Below are positions 33,714 through 45,015 of a stretch of 64,000 nucleotides of DNA, one piece after another (positions within the stretch are counted from its first letter, which is position 1; every line of letters starts with the position of its first letter). The notes beneath the pieces were generated by a model, which saw only the letters and a list, made by a program, of their open reading frames with translations, was not told where the DNA came from and ran no database searches. The stretch spans positions 11,630,001-11,694,000 of the forward strand of contig JAPTOF010000016.1 in the NCBI GenBank assembly GCA_028554755.1, in the 5' to 3' direction. Source of the stretch: Cordia subcordata. Lineage: Eukaryota; Streptophyta; Magnoliopsida; Boraginales; Cordiaceae. The position numbers and the translations under genes were made by a program.

Positions 33714-34551
33714 ATGGATAATTCTCAAAATGGTGGCAATGATTGTGTGGAGATTGATGGGAAGGATGTGTGGGCTGATGCAATTGAAGAGTATTTGATT
33801 AGTTTGATAGTTGAAGAGGTCAAAGAAGCACTTAAGGCTAAATTTGGAAAAGAAAACTTTGCCAATCAATTGAAAAACAAATATAACAATTTGAGGAGTA
33901 AACAAAGAAATTTCAAAGCTTTGATTAAGAAAGTGGAAAAGGTTACAATGCAATAACAAGAGAAGTCATTGCAAGCAATGAAATTTGGGATAACTTGAGC
34001 AAGGTAATATCTCTTTTCATTTGTTTTCTTGATATCATTTATATGCATAAATTATAAAGACTAACTAGTGTTCTATAAACATTGGTAGGTATACAAGTTG
34101 GCAAAAAGGTTTAGAAGGAAGGGGTGTCCAGAGTATAATGATTTATCCTTCATTTTTTAAGATACAGAAGTGACAAGCATTAATGCTCATCCCTCTATTA
34201 AATCACCTTCAGTTAGTGAAGATGAATGTGATAGTGTTTCTAATAAAGAAAAAGTGGATCTTAATATTGATGATATCATTTAACCGGTCCTAATGCTAGT
34301 AATTCTTAGCCTAGTACATCACAAAAGAATGAACCTCATCCAACTTCCATGAGAAAGAAGGGAAGGACTTACTTTAGCATGTTAGAAAAGGCTTTAGCCA
34401 CTATTAGTTAGGAGACTAATAGGAATAATGACTTGCTTGAACAAAAGTTAGCCATATCATCATCATTCGTGGGGTTGAGGCAACCTCTTCTACTAGTAAT
34501 GAAGTCACCACAATGAAGGAATGCTTGAAGGCTCTAAACGCATTAGGCATG
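33714..34551 (+). pseudogene. Harbinger Myb/SANT-like protein (ORF1), frameshifted and split
   Basis: PIF/Harbinger elements need a Myb/SANT-like partner that helps the transposase bind the ends. The frame from ATG 33714 reads MDNSQNGGND, VWADAIEEYLISLIVEEVKE, KFGKENFANQLKNKYNNLRS and RNFKALIKK. The homology then moves to another frame (SGKGYNAITREVIASNEIWD) after a shift near 33920, reaches a donor at 34000 (AGCAAG|GTAATA), and continues in a second exon from 34089 (VYKLAKRFRRKGCPEYNDLS). Ser/Asp-rich sequence follows, then LEKALATIS, a stop and MKECLKALNALG. Stops and shifts make it non-functional. The CACTA element cuts it at 34551. Confidence 0.7.
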
Positions 34552-34589
34552 CACTACCATATTTTGGAGTTTTTGTAGCGCCTAAATTG

Positions 34590-34830
34590 AGCAAGTAATA
34601 AAGCTGTTGCTATAAGTATTCTCTTGCAATAGTTTTTGAACTATAACATAAAGTTTTAACCTTTTGCAATAGTTTTACAAAATTGCTGTGAAATTTATGC
34701 TAGTGTGTATCTCTATTTGGTTATTAGTCATTTAAATTCCTAATTTTGCAACGGTTTATTAATTTAATATCATTGGCAATGGTTTTATAAAAATCTGAAG
34801 TGTTGCTTATTATAGTTTTACTGCCTAATT
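34590..34830. repeat. CACTA left subterminal repeats
   Basis: TTGCAATAGTTTTT, TTGCAATAGTTTTA, TTGCAACGGTTTA and GGCAATGGTTTTA occur within 200 bases, all the reverse complement of the right-end motif. In CACTA elements such repeats bind the TnpA protein. Confidence 0.75.
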
Positions 34831-37185
34831 AATATAAAGACACTAAAAAAAAAATTCCCACTTTCTCTATATTAATCAGCTACTGCCCGCTATCTTTTTT
34901 AACTAGGCCCTTTTTTTTTCCTCTTGTCCTTTTTCACGTGAAAATCAACTAAAAGCAGCTCTTATAGCACTTTTTCCCAATTTTCCTCTTCTCACTTTTT
35001 AGGTAAAATAGAGAAAAGCCCTTTCATTCATTAACCCAATTATATTGGTCTTCCCCAATTCATTAGTTTCTCAATTCACTACCTTGCAACTAGGAACGGT
35101 TAATTGGGAAAACAACTCTCTAAATATATGGCAAGATTGGAACAACTTCAGAAGGGTTTGAATCCATTGCTTTACACAACAAGGTAATTTATTTGCTAAT
35201 TTTATTTAATAAGGCTGATTTGTTTTTATTTTGAATTGATACAAGTGTCTGAATTGATTTTGAATTGATACAAGAGTTTGCTGTGATTTTGTTTCTACAC
35301 TACTCTGCGACACAATTCTAATGTGTTCTGGGTTATGCAAATTAAGGTGTGTTGAAGCTTTTTTTTTTTTACTTTTTTTCTTGTCAAAGCAAAGGTGGGT
35401 CGAAGCTAATTACTTGATTTATGCATTCTCTTACTGACTATGTGGATTTTGGTAAAGTCAAAGGCAAATTATTTTCTCTGCATTGACAAAGAGGATGATT
35501 AGGTGATTGGATTTACTTGATCTCTTTTGACTCACACAGAAACAAATGTAATGATAATGATAACAAAATACATTTTACACTCTTGTCTTTTAGAAAGTCG
35601 TATTTGTAGAACTTTTTAAAGTTTTAAAACTTACTGATACTTTCTTCTTTTAATTTTAGAAATGTTACAAATTGACTATGATAGTTTTAAAATTAATGCC
35701 TATTCCACCATCTAATTTCAAAATCAAGATATATACTACTCTCATTACACTCGTGATGGTCAATGTCCAAAGTTTTTAAAACTAAAGGGCATCTCAGCAA
35801 GTTTTACAAACTTATGAAGTTTTTTATGCAAATTTTATAAAATACAAGAGAATAAAATATATTTTACTAAAAAAAAAGAAAGAAAACAGAGAACTTGAAT
35901 TCTTAGTGTTAATGCTACTGTTTGCATCATAATTTTTCTTTAGTAGTTTGTCATTAAAAGACACATGTATTGGAAAGTTAAGAACAATATGTTACTAATG
36001 ATTTCACCAGTCAACTGACATGCATTATTAAGGATTCATATTATTTTTTTTTCTTTTTAAGTAAAATGTATGTTAAGAGATTGCAGGGGCTACTGTCCCC
36101 AGCCATTTCAGCTTGTAAGTCACAATAGCTTATGTTGGTTTATGAGATACTATCTATGTTAGTCCCTCTTGATGTGTTACAGGTTTTGTGACTTACACAC
36201 ATGACAAAATATTTGCAAGGTATTGACATAAATCTGTAAACATCAATCTGTTTTCAAGAGTGTATCTTGTGTATCTATTTTGGGTACGTATATCCATTAC
36301 ACATTCCTTAAATTACTTGTTCAAAAATCCACGAGCTAAGTAACATAGTAGCGGTAGCATATGCCTTCATGTGGGACTGAGAGTACTTTTCCATCTATTG
36401 TAGGTTCATATGATTGCTTTCTATTACTTGCTCTCATCTCTCCTCTAGCATGGCTTTTGATGCTAAACAATTATTCTTACACAGAGCTTATTCATTTATC
36501 TGAAAATCTTTGCTTGAATCTATTTTGTTGGTTGTCATTTATAGTTTTTATCTCCCAAGTTGCATTCTTTAAATCTTCATTCTGTATATAAAGCCATTTA
36601 ACCATTATTTATGTTGATTCAATGCAAAAGGTATGACAGTTTTACTGTTTTCAAATTGTCTTGTTGCTGTGAAACTTTCACCTAAAGTCCAGATTAATAA
36701 TTTTGCACTTTATCTTTGATTGATGAAGTAATATCAAGGCAGGAAAATAAATTTTCTTGATTGAATTACCATCTGTGAGGTATGGTATCTTCTTCAGATA
36801 GTGATAATTTTTAGTACTACATTCTAGTTGGTATGCATAAAATTTGTGATTACACACTAGTTGGTTTGAGATACATTGATCAGTGACACATTTCTATTGC
36901 ATGGACTAATTTCTCTAACTAGCAATAGAAGCCACTCTTCTAATCTTCTGCTCATACGTCTATTACTTATGACTTGCAGCAATGCATAAAAATTGCTGTT
37001 GACTTTGATAAAATGCCATGAATTAAGGGGTATCATGTATTACTATGAGATCAAGTATGACTGAATGGTGTTATATAAGTTCAAGATGGAAGCCTTTTTT
37101 TCTTTTTAAATCATAATCCTTTACTAGACCTGCTATCAAAATCATTCCTTCTTTTCTTGCTTGTCTTTCCAGTAAGTTTTCCATA
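34831..37185 (+). other. CACTA 5' leader and intron-like region
   Basis: A possible first exon ends at CACAACAAG|GTAATT (35183-35184), with a short frame from ATG 35128 (MARLEQLQKGLNPLLYTTR). About 2 kb of T-rich intron-like sequence follows up to CTTTCCAG near 37170, just upstream of the tnpD start. No domain is seen. Confidence 0.4.
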
Positions 37186-39565
37186 ATGGACAAAAGTTGG
37201 ATTCATTTGTCAAGCGCTAGTGATGAATATATTAATGGTGTTACTCAATTTCTTGATTATGCTTTTACAAATGGAGCTTTGGGGGAACAAATAGTTTTCC
37301 CATGTGTTAAATGTTGCAATGGTTATTGGTGTAGTAGAGAGGAAGTCTTTGAACACTTAATAGTTAAGAGGTTCAACAAAGGCTACACAAAGTAGGTTTG
37401 TCATGGAGAAGATGAGACGTCATTTGGCATAAATGCAAATATTGGTGCTAAATCCTTTGGAGGATGTGATGATATGGATGGATTGTTGAATGATACGTTT
37501 AGGAATGTTGCACAAGGATTTTCAGGCAATGAAGGAGAAACACATATAAAAGGGCCAAATGCTGAAGCTAAGCAATTTTACAAATTAGTGGAGGAGGCTC
37601 AGTAAGAATTGTATCCTGGTTGCAAAACTTTCTCTTCACTTTCTTTTACTATTTGGTTATACCTTTTGAAGTGTCTTCACGGATGGAGTAATGCATCATT
37701 TACAGCACTTCTTGAGTTATTAAAGGAGGCAATTCCTGATCTAAAAATTCCTGAATCTTTCAATAAAGCAAAGAAAATGATAAAAGATTTTGGACTTCAT
37801 TATAAAAAAATTGATGCCTGTCCTAATGATTGCATGCTTTATTGGAAAGAATACGAGGATAGGGCTTCTTGTCATGTGTGCGGTGCCTCTAGATGGAAAT
37901 TGAGTGAAGATCTTCAATGTGATGGTGACGAAGACTGTACAATTTCTCGTAAAATTTCGACCAAAGTATTATGGCACTTTCCTTTAGTGCCTAGGCTCCA
38001 AAGGTTGCTCATGAGTTCAAAAACATCAAGGTTGATGAGATGGTATGAGGAGAGTCATTCTATGGATGGACGACTAAGGCATCCAAAAGACGGGAAAACT
38101 TGGAAAGACTTTAACTCTCAACACACAAACTTTTCAAGTGAATCTAGGAATGTAAGGCTTGGTCTAGCAACTGATGGATTTAATCCTTTTAGAACATTGA
38201 GTGTTGCTCACAGCACTTGGCCCGTTGTTCTGCTTGTTTGCAACTTTTTCCCAGAGATATGCATGAAGCCTGAGTATCTTATTGTATCTTTACTTATTCC
38301 TGGCCCTCGCTTTCCGGGAAATGATATAGACATCTTCTTACAGCCACTGATAGAGGAGTTAAATGATTTGTGGTTGCTAGGGTTTGACACTTATGATGCC
38401 TCAAGCAATCAAACGTTCAAGATACGTGCTACTTTGCTATGGACTATTAGTGATTTTTCGGGACTTGCCATGTTAGCTAGGTGAAGCACCAAGGGAAAGT
38501 TAGCGTGTCCATGTTGTAAGTATGAGACATGTTCATTATATTTGAAACATAGTCCCAAGTTTTATTATACGGGCCATCGTAGATGGCTGGAGAAAAACCA
38601 TCGATGGAGACGAGATAAAAAAATGTTTTAATGGGAACACTGAGTTTAGATTGGCACCTTCTTTGTTATCAGGGAGTGATGTGTTAGAACATCTATCTAC
38701 CTTCGAAAATGTGTTTGGAAAGACTCAGCGCAAGAGAAATGCAGATAATCCTTGGAAAAACCGATCTATTTTTTTTTCAATTACCTTATTGGGAATATAT
38801 GACATCTCCTCACAATTTAGATGTGATGCATATAGAGAAAAATATATTTGATAATGTCGTTGGAACGTTGCTGGATATCCAAGGTAAGACGAAGGATAAT
38901 GCAAAGGCTCGTCTTGACTTGAAAGAATTGGGCATCAGGAAAAAACTTCATCCATTAGAATGCAGTGATCGTAAATGGACAGTTCTTCCTAAAGATGTTT
39001 TTCAATGACTGAAGAAGAAAAAACTTTATTTTGCAGTGTGTTGAAGAGTGTAAAACTTCCAGCAAGCTGTGCGTCAAACATTTCACGTTGTGTGCAACTT
39101 ACTGATAAGAAAATTTCAGGATATAAGAGCCATGATGCTCACTTTATGCTACATCACTTGCTCCAAGTTGCAATTCAAGGAGTACTACCTAAAGAAGTTG
39201 CACCTGAAGTGGTTAAGGAAAAGAGCAATGGAAACAGCATAATTAGCAAGAGGCATGAATCAGTTGCACCGGCTAACGATGAGGAAATAATGGACCAGCT
39301 TGATAATAATGAAATGGACCAAGTAGAGCAACAACCAATTGCAAATCATGTTAACGAGCGACCTTCAATCCAAAGGGAAAAAAGAAAAAAAGGATCGTAC
39401 AGGCCTATTTGTCCAACAATGTCTATGGCTGAATTCTTAAATATGATGCATGTTGAGGAGCGAGTTCGTCAACAAGGAGAGGAAGAAGAGCAAGATGTTG
39501 AAGGTAACATTTTGGTTGACCAAAATACATCTAGGAATGATGAGGAAAGCACAGGTATGTCTTAA
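37186..39565 (+). pseudogene. CACTA tnpD-like transposase (Transposase_21), broken and 3'-truncated
   Basis: ATG 37186 starts the transposase-associated domain (MDKSWIHLSSASDEYINGVT, then FPCVKCCNGYW and EVFEHLIVKRFNKGYTK). In-frame stops follow at 37393 (TAG, Trp expected) and 37603. The main block (37609-38484) reads ELYPGCKTFSSLSF, YKKIDACPNDCMLYWKEYED, CHVCGASRW, then LATDGFNPFRTLS with a catalytic-type Asp, and LLIPGPRFPGNDIDIFLQPL. After a stop at 38482 it continues with KLACPCCKYET and GHRRWLEKNHRWRR, shifts frame near 38630 and again near 38780, then NLDVMHIEKNIFDNVVGTLL (38817) and RLDLKELGIRKKLHP. The last block (39005-39180, NISRCVQLTDKKISGYKSHD) ends abruptly in tnpA-like sequence. 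Confidence 0.8.
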
Positions 39566-41908
39566 ATTGGAAAGAGTAAGAGTACTTATTCTTTTCTTTA
39601 TGTTTGAAAATTTTGTATTTATCATATTCTTGACATTCTTATATAGATTTTCATGTTAACAAGTTAGGGCGACCTAGCAAAAGGACAAGAGGCCCTACTA
39701 AATGTCATAAGGTCCACTCACGATCATTTGAAGATAGAAAGTGTATCATATTCGATGAAAGGACTTGGCAACCAATAGGCCCGGATAGTGAAACTGTCAA
39801 TGAGTTCAGCTTGTTTTCGGGACTTTGGCTAGGAACCCATTCCATTGTCCATTGGTTTACAATAGTTGGATAGCAGTGCCAGATGAGCAGAAAGAATATA
39901 TGTGGAATTATGTGAATGTATGAATCTCATTATTTTCACTTGATCCAAGTTGTTTATCGCACTATTTTTAACGTTTGTAAACTTTGTGGTACAGTCAAAG
40001 TATATTGTTCCTCCTGGACTGATATCAACAATGCTTGGAGATGTTACAAAAGTAGATTCAAGGTTGACCACTTTTTTGCATACAAAAATGATGAAGAAAG
40101 GTGGAAAAATCGTCTAAAAACGATTTCAGATAAACATTTTAAGGTGCTTTTACAGTATTGGAACAATAAAGAAATACAGGTACTAGTCAAAATATTATAT
40201 AATTTTTTGTGAGTTAATTTAATATTTTACTAATCATTTTCTCATTTAATGTAGAACATTACCACAAGAAATAGTGAGAATAGGGCTAAGCTAAAGTACA
40301 TGCATCGAACTGGAATGACAAGCTTTGTAGTGATACGCCATGATCTGGTAACATTTTTATTCACCTTTTCATTTTCCCTATTTTTTCCATTTTGCAATAC
40401 TACATCATGATCTTGTATCTCCATTGTTCTTTTAGTTCATATCAGACCAAACATAACTTAAATTGTTATGAGATCATTATCCTTCTGATTGGTGTGGTAC
40501 TCTGGTTGAGTAACATTATCTTTTTGACTGGTGTGGTACTCTAGTTCATTAGAGAAAAATGAATCTGAAAGTAGTGTTCTCACTAAAGGACTGATGTGGT
40601 GCTTTGATGATGGGGTGAAGTTTGTGGATATGGCAAAATTTTCAATGTAATCCATTAAAATGACTCAACAAAGCATAATGAGCTAATGAATTTGTGGATA
40701 TGACAAAATTTTCAATGTCACTAAAGATGGCTTGTATTTTAGTTTTTATGTTTTTCATTTTCTCTTTTTTTTTATTTTAGATTATATTAATATTTCAGTT
40801 TTCATTGTATCATTAACTCTAACTTATATTTTGCCTATTGATTTAACTATGCTTTTATAATGCAATAGAAAAAGAAGTCTGAAGATCATAAGTAGTCGAC
40901 ACGAGTAAAAATGTTCATAGAAACTCGTAAAAGCAAGAAAGGGAAGAAATTTGATGACGTGACAGACAACATGATTGTAAGAACTAAAATGATTTACTCA
41001 ATTACTATACTAGGTGAATTATTTTCAAATTTCTTCTAATTAATGTATGATTAAACTAATAAATTAAACAGTCCCAACTTGAGGAGCTTTCCAAAGACCC
41101 TCAGCAAAATTCTGAAAATGTTTTACTACGGCTTTTGGCAAAGAGATAGCTGGTCGAGTTCGTACTTATGGACAAGGAGTGACTTCATCTTCCTTAAAGA
41201 AACAGCTTTTAATTAAGGATATGGAATAAGCTCACCAAGAACAAGTACAAAGTATGAAGGAAGATATGAAGAGAAAAATAGATACACATGATAATCGTGT
41301 AGTAGATGGAGTTCATGCAGTTCTGATGAATCTTAAGAAAAAAAATCCTAATTTGGTTATTGATGCAGATATTCTTGCACCGTTACTAAGTCAAACTTCT
41401 GGTGACGAGGATGACACATTCACACATGAGCTGAATTTCCATGAGGTGTGTATCTTTTTAAAACTCTTTTAGATCTATGGGATGATAGGAAAATAAAAAT
41501 GTTCAATAGAATGCTTGTGTCATGATGATGTATAGAGAGCTATTTATGAATTTACAACATCAATGATGGACTATCCTTTTATCATTTTATCATTCAAATG
41601 CATCTACTAGATTGTCATTTAATGTTGATTGATTGGGAAAATATAATCCACTAATCGTGAAGTCCCTTAAGAATCTATAAGACATGTTTGTAAGACTATA
41701 ATTATGTCATCTCTTGACATTTTTAAAGTTTACTCTGATGATATGTTGTTTATATATGAATCTTAGTACAAGAATAAGTTGATTTAAGAATAGTTCAACT
41801 TTTATTGACTATTAATTGGATTATCATTTGCTCTTTCTTATTCATGTGTAGGTTCAAACTTCAAATCTAAATGATAGTACTATTGATGGAGATTCAGAAG
41901 AGGAATAA
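39181..41908 (+). pseudogene. CACTA tnpA-like gene (Transposase_24), several exons
   Basis: The open frame at 39005-39565 passes from tnpD sequence into an acidic, Gln-rich segment (about 39185-39565). Exon 2 (about 39646) reads LGRPSKRTRGPTKCHKVHSR and FDERTWQPIGPDSETVNEFS. The core domain follows in pieces: DEQKEYMWNYVN (39879), NAWRCYKSRF near 40029, FAYKNDEERWKNRLKTISDK and FKVLLQYWNNKEIQ up to 40180, NITTRNSENRAKLKYMHRTG near 40257, KMFIETRKSKKGKKFDDVTD near 40909 and AGRVRTYGQGVTSSSLKKQL near 41150. The tail reads MKEDMKRKIDTHDNRVVDGV (41254), ending DSTIDGDSEEE and stop at 41908. These are plant En/Spm-type DNA-binding proteins. Small frameshifts (near 39800 and 41130) suggest it is inactive. 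Confidence 0.7.
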
Positions 41909-42149
41909 GATGTTGGAATTATGAGTGATGTTGAGACTATGAAAATGCTTAATTGGATTGTTACATGAGTTAAAGTTGCAATGTTTCTTTATATTAGACA
42001 AGTAGAAACAAAAGTTTTTTATTGTTAGACTTGTTCATTTTCTTATTGGAAAGCATTATGATGAAATTCGTCGTATATTGAGTTTATTAATTTTAGGTTT
42101 CAAAATGTGGGCATGTTATTATATTTTATTTAGAGTTTACTGATTTCAA

Positions 42150-43115
42150 GTTTTTAGTTATTGAAGACTACTATCATAAATAAGATTGTAATATATAACA
42201 TAAATTGTCACAAAAATATGGAAAACCATTGCATAAATTTTTAAAACCATTGCAATAACTTGTCAAAACTATTGCAAGAAGATAAAAAATTATTGCTTGT
42301 AATTTTGAAAACCATTGCAATAGTATATAAAAACCATTGCAATTATTTATTAAAACTATTGCATAATCTTTTAAAATTATTGCAATAACTTGTCAAAATC
42401 GTTGTAAGAAAATAAAAACTATTGCTTATAGTTTTAAAAACCATTGCAATTGTTTATAAAAAATGTTGTATAAACTTTTAAAACCATTGCAGTAACTTGT
42501 CAAAATCTTTGCAAGAAAATAAAAAACCATTGCAATAGTATATCAAAATTATTGGATAAAGTTTTAAAACTATTGCAACAACTTAACAAAACTATTGCAA
42601 GAAAATAAAAAACCATTACTTGTAATTTTAAAAACCATTACAATAGTTTGTCAAAATTATCACAAAAAGTATGAAAAGTGTTGCTAATACTTTTGGAAAA
42701 TATTGTGTATCTTCATTATAATTGTTGCAATATATGGTATAATTGTCACAAAAAATAACAAAAAAATGTTGCAAAACTATTCAAAACCGGCACAAGAATA
42801 TATACAAAATGTTGCTAATATAATTCCAAACTATTGCAAGAATTAGTAAAATGCGTCGCTGAAAGTACAAAAAACTATTGCAATAACCCTTTAAAACTGT
42901 TGCAAATTAGAAAACTCATATCATTTAGTTTTTTGAAAAAACTGTTGCAAAAAGTATATGTTGCAATGGTTTTTCACCGTTACATTTGATTTACAAAAAA
43001 CTATTGCAATATAGCATTTGCAACACTGACTTTACACAATGGCTAAACATCTGTTGCATAAAGTCATTTGCAATGGTTTACAACATTCCTGCAACAGTTT
43101 TCAAGTATTGCAAGA
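42150..43115. repeat. CACTA right subterminal repeat array
   Basis: At least 15 copies of AAAACCATTGCAATA-like motifs occur. A longer block (ATTGCAATAACTTGTCAAAA then CTATTGCAAGAAxATAAAAA) recurs near 42250, 42380, 42487 and 42574, so the array was partly amplified as units of about 90-130 bp. Confidence 0.85.
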
Positions 43116-43149
43116 GAGCGAAATTGTGGTAGTCGCATTAAAGGTCTTG

Positions 43150-44240
43150 TGTATGGAAAAGCTGTGAAAGCTTTGCATGAAGCTGGATAAGGATATTTTT
43201 AGTTTACTTTGTTCAGAGCTAAAGGAATTTGGAGGTTTGAAGTCAACGAGAAAGCTTATTGTAGAAGAATAAGTTGGTATTTTTCTAATGACAATTTGCC
43301 ACATAGACTTGACCAGTGATAATGCCGAGCGCTTTCAACACTCTACATACACTATTTCAAAGTATTTTCACAAGGTGTTGAAAGAAATAAATCGACTCAC
43401 AAAAAGGGTCATCACTCCACCATCAATGGATACCATTCCTCCAGAGATAGAACATAATCCAAAATATCACTCATATTTCAAGGTATCTAGTAATTGATAT
43501 TTCATTGCTTTCTTGTATTTTGAAATCTTTATTTTAAATTTATGTCTCATTTTCAATGATAGGATTGTGTGGGGGCTATAAATAGAACACATCTTAGTGC
43601 TTCCATTCCAATTGATCAACACATTCCTTATCGAGGAAAAAATATCTATCCAACATGGAATATGATGTGTGTGTACTTATTTAATACGTGTTTTACCTTT
43701 GTTATGACTGGGTAGGAAGGTACGGCAAATGATTCAAGAGTTCTTCTAAAAACTGTGCATAACGAGAACAACAAGTTTCTGATGCCTTCTATAGGTATAA
43801 AAAATTCAAGATTTGACTCTTTCTTATACATAAGAATATATAATCTATATATTTTAATTTGTATTACAGGAAAATATTATCTTGTTGATTCTGGCTACAC
43901 CAACTTGCCTGGATTTCTTTCATCATATCGAAGGGATAGATATCATTTGAAGGATTTCAGGATAGGTGGCATGCCGAGAAGTCCAGAAAATCTATTCAAT
44001 CATAGGTATTCTTCTTTAAGGAATGTCATTGAACGTTATTTTGACATCTTAAAAGCTAGATTTCCTATACTTAAACAAATGCCAAGATATCCTTTGAAGA
44101 CCCAAAAATATGTTGCAATGGCTTGTTGTGTTCTACAGAACTTTATAAGAAAAAATGCACCAAGAGATCAATTATTTGTAGAGTATGAAGAAGAGAAAAT
44201 GAGAATGCAACAAATAGAGTTGAGTGTGACATTACTCTAG
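43150..44240 (+). pseudogene. PIF/Harbinger DDE transposase (HARBI1-like), nearly complete
   Basis: Three exons fit: about 43150-43482, 43563-43794 and 43870-44240, with GT-AG introns of 80 and 75 bp. The N-terminal part reads KLDKDIFSLLCSELKEFGGL and, after a stop near 43270 (TAA, Gln expected), VGIFLMTICH. The DDE_Tnp_4 domain reads DCVGAINRTH (43563), where DCVGAIDGTH is usual, so the first catalytic Asp is Asn. GWEGTANDSRVLL has its Trp codon turned to TAG (43714), though its second Asp remains. YYLVDSGYTNLPGFLSSYRR and SLRNVIERYFDILKARFPIL follow, the latter with the catalytic Glu. It ends at TAG 44238-44240. Two stops and the lost Asp make it inactive, but most of the fold is preserved. 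Confidence 0.85.
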
Positions 44241-44317
44241 CTAAATGATGTTACACAGATTCCAACAAATAGAGTTGAGTGTGATGTTACTCTAGCTCAA
44301 TGACGTTACATAGATTC
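44208..44317. repeat. 55-bp tandem duplication at the transposase 3' end
   Basis: CAACAAATAGAGTTGAGTGT starts two consecutive 55-base copies (44208 and 44263) that differ at about five positions. The first copy contains the present stop codon. Confidence 0.8.
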
Positions 44318-44880
44318 CAAGAGAACTCAAATTGCAAACCAATTGTGGGAAGATTACAGGCTTGAACATAATATGCCAAGTATAGTAGTTGAGGAAATTT
44401 GATGTAGCATCTACTAGTTTTAGTATTTTTTTTAGTACCTGAATTGTATGGTGTATTTGACCACTAGCTATGATGATATTTATTTTTGATGTCTTGTGAA
44501 ATTATAGAACTTGTTATTTCGACCAAATTCTATAATTAGTGAATGCGTATTTTTATTTTAGTAACTAAATATTTTTTATAATATAATTTCCATATTGAAA
44601 TTTGTATAAAAATGTCGCACAAAAATTTTCCATTTTCATTATTCTTTTATCACTGTGCTTCATTTAATTAAAAAGAAAAATAACAAAAGAGAAATGAAAG
44701 GGAAAAATAGTTTGTAAACTATATGAGTTACCAAACAAGTTTTTTGTTTTTGTTTACATATTCTGGAATTTAACCATACATGTTTACAATTTTTGTTTTT
44801 AATTGATGTTCACAGTTTCTTGTTTATGATTTTATTTTCTGTTTATCAAATTTTTTGTAGCGTTACCAAATGAGCCCCTA
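44318..44880 (+). other. Harbinger 3' non-coding region and right terminal repeat
   Basis: AT-rich sequence with a last coding-like trace (DYRLEHNMPSIVVEEI near 44354-44401) and then the subterminal zone, including GAGTTACCAAACAAG (44727) and the terminal GTTACCAAATGAGCCCCTA. Confidence 0.5.
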
Positions 44881-44883
44881 TTA

Positions 44884-45015
44884 AATCTTTGGTTGGATAT
44901 ATTTTGTTCTCAAGACTTCAAATTCAAAATTTTGGTGACATTAGAACCATTGTGACTTTTTACTTGTTTTAATGAACGTCAAGAATTACCCTAACTTTTG
45001 TTGACTAACTAGGTT
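44884..45015. repeat. Tandem array of about 145-bp units, right portion
   Basis: AATCTTTGGTTGGATATATT, TTTTGTTCTCAAGAC, AAAATTTTGGTGACATTAGA and ACCATTGTGACTTTTTACTT follow the order of the units at 29450-30474. Together with that block it reads as one array cut by the Harbinger insertion. Confidence 0.8.

Larger units (their letters stand above)
34552..43134 (+). mobile_element. CACTA (En/Spm) transposon nested in the Harbinger element
   Basis: It begins CACTACCATATTTT and ends AAATTGTGGTAGTC, the inverse of GACTACCACAATTT, so the terminal G of TAGTG has probably changed. The subterminal zones carry many copies of a TTGCAATAGTTTT-like motif, in one orientation at the left (4 copies, 34640-34790) and the opposite at the right (at least 15, 42210-43115). 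It holds tnpD-like (Transposase_21) and tnpA-like (Transposase_24) genes. A 3-bp duplication could not be fixed (ATG left; GCA or CGC right). The Harbinger sequence reads on across it. Confidence 0.85.
30475..44880 (+). mobile_element. PIF/Harbinger transposon (14.4 kb, composite, nested)
   Basis: The left end reads GGTCTCCTTTGGTAATGCT and the right end, inverted, TAGGGGCTCATTTGGTAACG. TTA flanks both sides (30472-30474 and 44881-44883), the typical PIF/Harbinger target. The 145-bp array continues in register across the insertion. It carries both genes of this superfamily, a Myb/SANT-like protein (from 33714) and a DDE transposase (43150-44240), in the same direction. Inside lie a small hAT (30804-31537), a CACTA element (34552-43134), an inverted copy of the left terminus (32209-32247) and a receptor-kinase-like exon. 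Without the CACTA it is 5.8 kb. Confidence 0.85.

Noticed and set aside
42150..43115. Regularly spaced short repeats that could suggest a CRISPR-like array
   Set aside because: Spacing is irregular, repeats are degenerate and AT-rich, they sit at the end of a CACTA element with inverse copies at the other end, and the window is a plant genome.
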